A stretch of DNA of 28,782 nt from DAOUMU01 sp034409055 (lineage in GTDB: Bacteria > Chloroflexota > Anaerolineae > 4572-78 > J111). The DNA is taken from positions 1 to 28,782 of the forward strand of contig DAOUMU010000529.1 of NCBI GenBank assembly GCA_034409055.1. Direction: 5' to 3'. The notes below the pieces were generated by a model. That model was not told the origin of the DNA and did no database searches. It worked only from the letters and a program-made list of their open reading frames with translations. The position numbers and the translations under genes are program-made. This document shows, one piece after another, positions 16,152-22,924 of this stretch. Within the stretch, counting starts at the first letter, position 1. Each line of letters opens with the position of its first letter.

Positions 16152-18860
16152 TTACCTTTCAGCACCATTGGCAGGGCTCGTGTCCAGCGGCAGCATTGCA
16201 AAAACACGAGTCCCCTGTCCGGCCAGACTCTCCAAAGTTAATTGTCCCCCTATATTCTCGGCGCGCTCACGCATAGAAGTAAGGCCCAGCCCTGTACGTT
16301 TACCCCGACGGAGGTTACCTCCCACCTGGTCTAGATCAAACCCACAACCATCGTCTTTAACTTCTAAGGTTACCCACTGGTCATCTTTGATGGCCAGGTT
16401 TACCGATAGATGGGTACATTGGGCATGCTGTCGGGCATTTGAGAGGGCTTCTTGCAAAATGCGATAGAGGCTACTTTCCACTTCTGGTGATATCTTGGTG
16501 GCCTGCCCATTTATATGGCAAGTCGTCTTTAAATTCCAGCGGCGACCAAATTCGGCCACAAAGTTCTCAAATGCCTCAAACAGGGATTTTCCTTCGAGAT
16601 CTACCGGACGCAAATCAAAAATATTTCGACGAAGTTCCTCGATATTCTGCTTTAACAAAGAGCTTATCTGCTCCAATTGGATGGCCAATTTACTATCTTC
16701 CTCAACCATATTCAAACAGCGATCGACTTGAATCAACAGATAAGCCAGATTTTGAGCCACTCCATCGTGCATATCTCCAGCCAGACGGGTCCGTTCTTCC
16801 ACAATAGCAATATCTTTTGTTTTTTTCAACAGTCGAGCGTGTTCAATGGCACTAGCTACCTGAAAAGCCAAAGTTTCCAGCGTTTCAAGGTCACTATCGT
16901 CAAAAGCATCTTCCACCTGGCTTTCAACCATGATCAGGCCAATCGTTTTGCCCCCGGTAATCAGAGGGGCCATCAGCAAAGATTTGATAATTTTAGCTTC
17001 CAGCCCGGGCACGAGTTGATAAACATCTTCGGCCCTGATATTATTCAGGATTTTGGGTTTGGCCTGAGTAATGACCTGCCCGGCCAGTTTTTGAGGGTCA
17101 ACTTTGGTCCTAAGCGTCGGGTGGGTTTCATCGGTTTGTAACACATTTTCAGCCGAAGAGAGACCCTTGTCCTGATCGTTCTGCAGACCGGCTCCGTCCA
17201 GACCATAAATCATTTTTAAGGTAAGGTTAGAACCAGCTACCAGGCCAATCATTACCTGGACATCATTGCTTGTCTCTGGGGTAAAGATTTGGCCAATGTC
17301 TTGGCCGACGACTGCCAGTAACTCGTCAATAATATCTAACCCCTGGCTAACGACCTGGCTTATCTTTTTAATGGCTTGCAGGCGTTGGGTTCTGGCCATA
17401 ATGGTTCGTTCCAGGCTATCAGAGTAGGTGTCAAGCCCCCGGTAAAGCCAGGTATTTTTAATAGCCGTCGCCGCCTGACTGACCAGGCTGCTCAAGGTCC
17501 ATAAATCTTGATCCCGAAAACCATTGACATAGTTTCTTTCAACAGCTATGATGGCTTCCACCTGGGTCCCCACAAAAATAGGTACAATTAAGGCAGAGCC
17601 AACCTTGACGTTATCAACAAAAACAATATCACTACTCTGAGCCACATCATTCACCAAGATGGGCTGATCGGTATGGATAGCCTTGCCAATAAGTCCTATA
17701 TTTATATCCTGTTGGTAAACGCCCACTTCAAGTTGGGGAGGATATTGACCATAAATTGCCTTCAATGTTAGCAGTGATCGGGTTTCGTCCACTTCCAGAA
17801 TAGCAACCCGGTCATAATGCAATCGTTCAAAAATAGCCTTAGCCAAAGTTTCAAACAAGTAGTCAACATCCAAAAGGGTGTTAATCTCCTGGGCAACTTC
17901 GTTGATGAGCTTGAGTCGAGTCGATTGCTCTTCCCATTCTTCAAAAAGTTGAGCATTTTCCACGGCAATGGCTATCTGGTAAGCCAGGGTAAACACGTGG
18001 CGAGCATCGACATCGGTAAAAGCATCCACCTCATTTTTATCCAGGGTTAGCACCCCCACCACCCGGTCCTTATAAATGAGAGGCACTCCTAACCACGATC
18101 TTATCTGGCTGAGTTCGGGTCGAAGTTCCCAATACTCACTTTCTTTAACATCCTTAATAATCAAAGGCAGTTTATGGCTGACCACTTGCCAAGCAGAGTT
18201 ATGCTCACTTTTACGATAAACATTCATGCCCCGCCGATATTCCGAAAAACCGCGTGCAGCAGCCGCTTCAAGAATATCTCCCTTTAGAAGCAACAGGGTG
18301 GCACTATCAAAATCAACAGTTTTGTGAATCTGGACCAATATTTCGTCAGTCAGGTGCTCTAAATCTAAACTGGTGCCAATTAGGGCACTAATCGCATTCA
18401 GTGAAGCTAACCGTTTGTTGGCCTGATTGAGGGCGGCAATTTGAGTCTCAAATTGTTGCACGGCCTTACCGGGTAAGGCCGTGGTAAATTCGGGGAATTT
18501 AGCCGGGGGAGGCAAGAGTGATTGCACATTTTGTCGCAGTGCTTCAACGTCAACTGGCTTGGTTAAAAAGCCTTCAGCGCTGCTTGTAAGGAGCTCAGCC
18601 TCACTTTGGTCAAGATGCTGGCCAGTGATAATTAAAATGGGCGTTTGGGGCATAAACATTTTTAAACGCGAAGCCAGTTCGTGACCCTCAATATCGGGCA
18701 AGGCCAGATCCATCAAAATAAGATCAGGCTGAATCATCGCACAATACTGAATGGCCATAGGGCCATCAGCAGCAGTAATGAGGTTATGCTGCTTTCCAAG
18801 AGCAGATTGAATAAAGCGCTGACTTGTTTCGTTCGCATCAATATGGAGGATAGTGGCCAT
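16152..18860 (-). CDS. Hybrid sensor histidine kinase: receiver, three GAF domains, HisKA_3 and HATPase
   Basis: About 902 residues, cytoplasmic, no membrane segment. An N-terminal receiver (I-L-M-D-L-A-L-P-D, Asp about 51, Lys about 101) is followed by a coiled coil, GAF about 165-305, GAF about 320-470, a third longer GAF about 500-675, a HisKA_3 dimerisation domain with G-D-M-H-D-G-V-A-Q-N (His about 698), and an ATPase domain with E-A-L-S-N-A, D-D-G-C-G-F and T-G-L-G-L boxes. This is the NarX/DegS class of kinase that acts on NarL-type regulators, matching the gene directly downstream. The receiver at the N-terminus suggests it also receives phosphate from another kinase. ATG 18860 has AGAGGG upstream; a TTG three codons earlier is less likely. 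It lies after the terminator of the anti-sigma-type gene, so it needs its own promoter or readthrough. Confidence 0.92.
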   Translation of the reverse strand: MATILHIDANETSQRFIQSALGKQHNLITAADGPMAIQYCAMIQPDLILMDLALPDIEGHELASRLKMFMPQTPILIITGQHLDQSEAELLTSSAEGFLTKPVDVEALRQNVQSLLPPPAKFPEFTTALPGKAVQQFETQIAALNQANKRLASLNAISALIGTSLDLEHLTDEILVQIHKTVDFDSATLLLLKGDILEAAAARGFSEYRRGMNVYRKSEHNSAWQVVSHKLPLIIKDVKESEYWELRPELSQIRSWLGVPLIYKDRVVGVLTLDKNEVDAFTDVDARHVFTLAYQIAIAVENAQLFEEWEEQSTRLKLINEVAQEINTLLDVDYLFETLAKAIFERLHYDRVAILEVDETRSLLTLKAIYGQYPPQLEVGVYQQDINIGLIGKAIHTDQPILVNDVAQSSDIVFVDNVKVGSALIVPIFVGTQVEAIIAVERNYVNGFRDQDLWTLSSLVSQAATAIKNTWLYRGLDTYSDSLERTIMARTQRLQAIKKISQVVSQGLDIIDELLAVVGQDIGQIFTPETSNDVQVMIGLVAGSNLTLKMIYGLDGAGLQNDQDKGLSSAENVLQTDETHPTLRTKVDPQKLAGQVITQAKPKILNNIRAEDVYQLVPGLEAKIIKSLLMAPLITGGKTIGLIMVESQVEDAFDDSDLETLETLAFQVASAIEHARLLKKTKDIAIVEERTRLAGDMHDGVAQNLAYLLIQVDRCLNMVEEDSKLAIQLEQISSLLKQNIEELRRNIFDLRPVDLEGKSLFEAFENFVAEFGRRWNLKTTCHINGQATKISPEVESSLYRILQEALSNARQHAQCTHLSVNLAIKDDQWVTLEVKDDGCGFDLDQVGGNLRRGKRTGLGLTSMRERAENIGGQLTLESLAGQGTRVFAMLPLDTSPANGAER

Positions 18861-18881
18861 AATTATCAACCCTCTCGAGCG

Positions 18882-18916
18882 AAAAAAAACGAAAACGACA
18901 TCCTCTTTCGTTTTCG
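18882..18916 (-). terminator. Rho-independent terminator of the RsbW-like gene
   Basis: On the minus strand, CGAAAACGA (18916-18908), a nine-base loop and TCGTTTTCG (18898-18890) form a perfect nine-pair stem followed directly by eight T residues (18889-18882). It starts 12 bases after the stop of the gene at 18928 and separates it from the kinase. Confidence 0.8.
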
Positions 18917-18927
18917 CTTAACGCTGT

Positions 18928-19347
18928 CTACGTTTGATTCAAGTAAACAACCATTTTAACTTTATTGCCTTCCGGTGTGGCCTCGACGGTTACCTCATCC
19001 ACGAGGTCTTTGATCAACAACATGCCCCACCCTCGATGATCATCTCGCTCTTGACGCTCGGTCGGAATATCTGGAATCGGCTGTTCTCCCTGGTCAATTA
19101 CCTCTAAGGCTAAAGACTGGTTCTGAACTGTCAACACAATCAGGACGTTAGCCTCAACATTTAATTGATTACCGTGCTCAATAGCATTCGTCACGGCTTC
19201 CCCCACGGCCATTTTCAGATTCTCAATTCGCCCTGAGGTAAGCCCCATTCTTTGAGCCATAATGGCCGCCGCTGAGATAGGAATTTTTTCGTATCCCAAC
19301 TCACTCGGTATACAGATCTGCACCACCTTTTTTGTTAAGCTACTCAT
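18928..19347 (-). CDS. SpoIIAB/RsbW-type serine kinase / ATP-binding regulatory protein
   Basis: 139 residues consisting of a single GHKL ATPase domain. N-box G-E-A-V-T-N-A-I-E-H-G-N (residues 49-60), D-x-G box V-I-D-Q-G (83-87) and R-G-W-G-M-L-L-I (105-112) are all present, and the length is right for the anti-sigma-factor switch kinase family. Such proteins bind a sigma factor or another partner and phosphorylate an STAS-domain antagonist. No sigma factor, STAS protein or PP2C phosphatase is encoded nearby, so it is an orphan here. It has its own terminator downstream and is separated from ruvX by 120 bases. Partner unknown. Confidence 0.9.
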   Translation of the reverse strand: MSSLTKKVVQICIPSELGYEKIPISAAAIMAQRMGLTSGRIENLKMAVGEAVTNAIEHGNQLNVEANVLIVLTVQNQSLALEVIDQGEQPIPDIPTERQERDDHRGWGMLLIKDLVDEVTVEATPEGNKVKMVVYLNQT

Positions 19348-19467
19348 AGGGTTAAAGTCTTTAGTCGAGGCCTGCCTTTAAGAAAGATAAAAAAAGGAGC
19401 TGTCTTTAAGATAACATACCCCTATCATGATAACAACAGGAAAATGGTCCCCCAAAAATTATGTTAT

Positions 19468-19893
19468 TTATCTTGTTGGCTTGTTTCTGATGGTGTTTAA
19501 ATAATTCTGCAAAATTACGGCAGCGGCAGCAGCATCAATGGGTACTTTTTTTTGTCCGGATGCAGAGAGATAGGCTTTAGCATCTTCAGTGGAGTAGCTC
19601 TCGTCAAAATACTCAATGGGTGTGGTCACCGTTTTGGCCAGGGCCTCGGCGTAACGCCTAATTCGGCGTGCCTGCGGGCCGACTATAGCATAGCCACTCA
19701 GTGAATAAGGCAGGCCAACAATGATCCGCTCTATTTTTAATTCATCTATGAGGCGTCTCAACCTGACAAAATCTTCTCGTTTAGACTTACGATGCAGTAC
19801 ACTGTGTGGTGTGGCAAAAATACCACTCTCGCTAACGGCTATACCAATGCGTCGCTCCCCAATATCTAAAGCCATAAAACGCATGATGCGCAT
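19468..19893 (-). CDS. ruvX: RuvX/YqgF-type Holliday junction resolvase / pre-16S rRNA nuclease
   Basis: 141 residues, the usual size. RNase H-like fold with catalytic motifs A-L-D-I-G-E-R-R-I-G-I-A-V-S (Asp10), I-I-V-G-L-P-Y-S-L-S-G, F-D-E-S-Y-S-T (Glu98) and I-D-A-A-A-A-A-V-I-L-Q (Asp120). The family is involved in maturation of the 5' end of 16S rRNA and has been proposed to resolve Holliday junctions. The motif G-L-P-Y-S-L-S-G replaces the more common G-L-P-x-N-M-x-G, a mild departure. The start ATG at 19893 shares its A with the TAA stop of the preceding gene (TAATG), so translation is coupled to the Baseplate_J-like protein gene. Confidence 0.92.
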   Translation of the reverse strand: MRIMRFMALDIGERRIGIAVSESGIFATPHSVLHRKSKREDFVRLRRLIDELKIERIIVGLPYSLSGYAIVGPQARRIRRYAEALAKTVTTPIEYFDESYSTEDAKAYLSASGQKKVPIDAAAAAVILQNYLNTIRNKPTR

Positions 19894-21569
19894 TACCCAC
19901 CATCGGCTAACACAATCACTGCCTCTCTAATCACCACATTAATCCGCACCGAATAATATGGTAGCCGTCCCAGCCAATCGACTGCCCAATCCGGTTTCAA
20001 TTCAACACCGGGTACGGTAGCCAGGGCATACTGCTGCCCCAGCCAAGTTTGCGCCTCACCAATGGGTAGCCAGGCAATCTCTTGGGCCACAGCACGGGGA
20101 TCAATGACAGGTTCACATCGTCCTGCGGCGAATATCTTAAACGTCACGACGCCGTCCCGTACATCCAGCACCTCACCAGCCCCAAAGTGCAAGCCCTCAA
20201 TATCAAGTTCAAAACCGGGCGGAACCTGCGTTTCCAGGGCCGTCAGAGCCAGTCGGTTGGCATTATAACCTCCAACTACCGTGCCTCGGACCACCGCTTG
20301 CATCTCGCCACTAAAGGTATCGGAAAAATCACCGGAAAACTCTTTGTAAGTGACATCTAACACAATGACTTGCAATGTCTCAGGCGAGATAAACTCCTGC
20401 TCTTCCAGAGATTCCTCAAGCTGGGCCAATCCTTCTTGCTGGATTTTTTGGCGTAAGTGAGCCTGTAGACGCTCTTTGTCAGCCTGCACCACCACCTTGG
20501 CCGGTTCCATAGAGCCACCTATCATGGGCGTCTCATTAATCACCCGAGCTAACAAAGCAAAAGATGGTTCCCCAAAGCGATTAATCTTGCCAGCGGCAGC
20601 ATTTCCCTGGGGACCGGGTTCTACAGCCCTCACCTGAGTGGAAGTGATAGCCCCGATACTGGCTGGAATGGTAGCGGTTTCAACCGTGATAAAATCAATC
20701 TGTTCTCCAGCCGAGGTCGAAACAGTTGTACTGATGGGGATAATCTGTTCATCCTCGGTGCGATTGATAAAAATCACCGGCCCCTCAGCCTGCCCAACCG
20801 GAGCCAGCTCTGTCTCAATCGTCTCAATTTGGCCAGACATAGCCAGTTCTACCTGGGCCACCCGAGCCGGAAAAGTAAGGGTCTGGAAATCAACCGACTT
20901 CGCATTGGGGTCTGCTTTGACAATCAACTCTGTTTCAACAGTTTGAGCCACAGGGGTTAAAGTAACTGTGGCCTGTGGTAACAGGGTGATAACAGCCAAC
21001 ACAAGGGCCAGGGCTAATACACACACTAACATCAGGGCGCCAAGCTGCTGAAAAATACCAACCCGCCCGCTACCTGTCACGACGACATATTTTTTCTTCT
21101 GGCTCTGCTTTCTTGTATCCGTTTTCTGAGCCTCAGACGAATCCTCTGACGATTTCTGTTCTGATTCCCCTGGCTGCTTATGTGGAAAAGAGACGACAGG
21201 GGGGGCGGTTTCATCAGGTGGAGTGACCGGTGCTTTGGAGGTAACCCAACGGGTCCACTTGGCGCTTTTAAGATTGCCAAAGGCTTTGATACCCGCTTCT
21301 TTAGCGTAATCGCGCACCATCGGGTGATCACTGACAATAGCCAATTCCACTGCCCTGGTTTTTGCAATGCGAGCTAACAATTTCATATTGACCAGGCTCT
21401 GCAACGCTTTATTTTTACGGGGCACAATTAACAACAACCGTTGTCGCTTGGGCTTCACCCTGGCTGTTGTATCCTGAGGGGATGAAATTGGCTGCGGAAG
21501 AGCGAAATCTATTCTGTTTCTAATAGACGCCACATCGTCTGTGTCTTCAAGTTTTAAAATTTGTTCCAT
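19893..21569 (-). CDS. Single-span membrane protein with Baseplate_J-like extracytoplasmic region
   Basis: About 558 residues. A cytoplasmic part of about 170 residues begins with a small alpha/beta segment (R-L-L-L-I-V-P-R-K-N-K, then A-I-V-S-D-H-P-M-V-R-D-Y-A-K-E-A-G-I) and then a charged, low-complexity linker. One transmembrane helix follows (about 172-197), then about 360 extracytoplasmic residues rich in beta structure with the signature V-E-P-G-P-Q-G-N-A-A-A-G-K-I typical of proteins annotated as baseplate J/gp47-like in Chloroflexota. No phage genes are near, so a phage tail role is unlikely; a cell-envelope role fits better. The ATG at 21569 is preferred to the TTG at 21587. The stop overlaps the ruvX start by one base. 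Function unknown. Confidence 0.8.
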   Translation of the reverse strand: MEQILKLEDTDDVASIRNRIDFALPQPISSPQDTTARVKPKRQRLLLIVPRKNKALQSLVNMKLLARIAKTRAVELAIVSDHPMVRDYAKEAGIKAFGNLKSAKWTRWVTSKAPVTPPDETAPPVVSFPHKQPGESEQKSSEDSSEAQKTDTRKQSQKKKYVVVTGSGRVGIFQQLGALMLVCVLALALVLAVITLLPQATVTLTPVAQTVETELIVKADPNAKSVDFQTLTFPARVAQVELAMSGQIETIETELAPVGQAEGPVIFINRTEDEQIIPISTTVSTSAGEQIDFITVETATIPASIGAITSTQVRAVEPGPQGNAAAGKINRFGEPSFALLARVINETPMIGGSMEPAKVVVQADKERLQAHLRQKIQQEGLAQLEESLEEQEFISPETLQVIVLDVTYKEFSGDFSDTFSGEMQAVVRGTVVGGYNANRLALTALETQVPPGFELDIEGLHFGAGEVLDVRDGVVTFKIFAAGRCEPVIDPRAVAQEIAWLPIGEAQTWLGQQYALATVPGVELKPDWAVDWLGRLPYYSVRINVVIREAVIVLADGG

Positions 21570-21643
21570 AATACATAACCTGGACAAGTCCTTACCAGGA
21601 CAGGCTCAACCTGCAAAAATTTCAAGGTCAAGACCCTAAGGGC

Positions 21644-22846
21644 CTAATCCGGTAAACCGACCGTCAAACCGAGGGCCAACGAGAATAAATCATAATCCAA
21701 CCCATCGGTCAAATCTTTGATGTTCGATAATGAACAGGTGCTCAACCGAGCCACTTCTGGAACACGATCGAAGGGGGTAGGATCGGAACAGAGTAATTTA
21801 TCCAGACCTGGCAATAAATTTCCTCCACCTGTTAAAAATATTTCTCTTGGTAACGGTTTATCAAGCGTTTTGCCCTGCGAGTTGACTTGAAGATTGATCT
21901 GCATCAATAATTCCATCACCGCCTCGTACCAGCGGCGACGGGCCTTATCAAGATGAGCCTCTACGCGTTCAGCCTCAGCCTGGGATAGGTCATGATCGGC
22001 CAAGGCGTGCTTCAGTTTTTTTGCTTCCATCAGTTCAAGCCCCATGGCTTGAGCCAGCGACTGGGTAAAGAAACCTCCCCCAAAGGGAACCCAACCCGTA
22101 GCAACCAGGGCATTGTCCCGAATTAAGCAAACATCTGTACCAGCCAGCCCGGTATCTAAAATAATTGCTTCTGAATGGGGAGTGAAAGCAGCTAATACGT
22201 GCGAAGCGGTCACGATATTGGCGATCATCAAATCCAGTCGGTTGGCCAATACCTCCAAAGCCCGCAATGCACCGGCCTGACCGGCCACCCCAAATACCGA
22301 AAAAGAGATGTCCCGGCCGGTCAAACCTATCCCCCCCATGACCATATGCCCATCAAGATAGATACCAGCATCGGTAACAGCCAAAGCCTGCCAGTAACCG
22401 CCTTCAACCGGCAAGTTTGCCAGTCCCTGACGCACCAGTCGTTCTGCTCTCAGTCTAAGATTATCGAGCTCTTTAGCGGAGATTGGCTCCGTAGGTTTGG
22501 GACGCGTTTGCCGTACGGCAAACAATTTACCAATCGTGGCCCGTCCGGGAAGAGCGAAAATAACATCATCTGGCACTATTTTCTGGCCGATAAAGCGTTC
22601 GGTACTGTCCTCAGCCTGAGTAAGAGCGATGTTAACGGGGCCAGTGACAGCATCCGCTTCAAGCCTTCCCCCGGTAATGTCATGGTCGCCGGTTTCGACC
22701 AAGCCATAACCGATAACTTGCGGTTCGACATTATCAGGGATTATCAGAATGACAACGGCCTTTACTGTATCTCGGCCAATATCAATCAAGCTAAAAGCGG
22801 ACGGTTTTTGCTTTTGTGTCCGACGAAACTGGTGGAGAAATTTCAT
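21644..22846 (-). CDS. Actin-fold ATPase of the FtsA/PilM superfamily
   Basis: 400 residues. Phosphate-1 loop F-S-L-I-D-I-G-R-D-T-V-K-A-V (18-31), a central SHS2/1C-like insertion (about 80-200), phosphate-2 loop A-I-I-L-D-T-G-L-A-G-T-D-V-C-L-I (227-242), G-G-G-F-F-T (256-261), and adenosine motif I-F-L-T-G-G-G-N-L-L-P-G-L (336-348) identify an actin-like ATP-binding fold. Related proteins anchor cell-division filaments (FtsA) or type IV pilus inner-membrane complexes (PilM). No FtsZ or pilus genes are in the window, so neither role can be assigned. The gene precedes the Baseplate_J-like gene on the same strand with a gap of about 75 bases, suggesting they work together. No clear ribosome binding site precedes ATG 22846. 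Confidence 0.8.
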   Translation of the reverse strand: MKFLHQFRRTQKQKPSAFSLIDIGRDTVKAVVILIIPDNVEPQVIGYGLVETGDHDITGGRLEADAVTGPVNIALTQAEDSTERFIGQKIVPDDVIFALPGRATIGKLFAVRQTRPKPTEPISAKELDNLRLRAERLVRQGLANLPVEGGYWQALAVTDAGIYLDGHMVMGGIGLTGRDISFSVFGVAGQAGALRALEVLANRLDLMIANIVTASHVLAAFTPHSEAIILDTGLAGTDVCLIRDNALVATGWVPFGGGFFTQSLAQAMGLELMEAKKLKHALADHDLSQAEAERVEAHLDKARRRWYEAVMELLMQINLQVNSQGKTLDKPLPREIFLTGGGNLLPGLDKLLCSDPTPFDRVPEVARLSTCSLSNIKDLTDGLDYDLFSLALGLTVGLPD

Positions 22847-22857
22847 AAGACGGGGCA

Positions 22858-22908
22858 GGTAGCTCGTAGGGCGTGTGAGAGATCACTCATCACCACCTAC
22901 GAACTACC
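22858..22908. repeat. Intergenic inverted repeat after alaS
   Basis: GGTAGCTCGTAGG (22858-22870) pairs with CCTACGAACTACC (22896-22908) over 13 positions with one mismatch; the loop holds a smaller GTGA/TCAC pair. It lies between the alaS stop and the FtsA/PilM-like start. A second copy of CTACGAACTRC overlaps the end of alaS near 22932, so a short direct repeat is also present. No T-run follows, so it is listed as a repeat or processing hairpin rather than a terminator. Confidence 0.6.
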
Positions 22909-22924
22909 CTATAACAACTCATCA

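Noticed and set aside
18920..18960. Possible start of a plus-strand gene in the kinase upstream region
   Set aside because: The segment is fully explained by the terminator and the 3' end of the RsbW-like gene on the minus strand.
19893..21569. Prophage or contractile-injection cluster suggested by the Baseplate_J-like domain
   Set aside because: No tail sheath, tube, spike, terminase or integrase gene is present. The protein has a transmembrane helix and sits among housekeeping genes.
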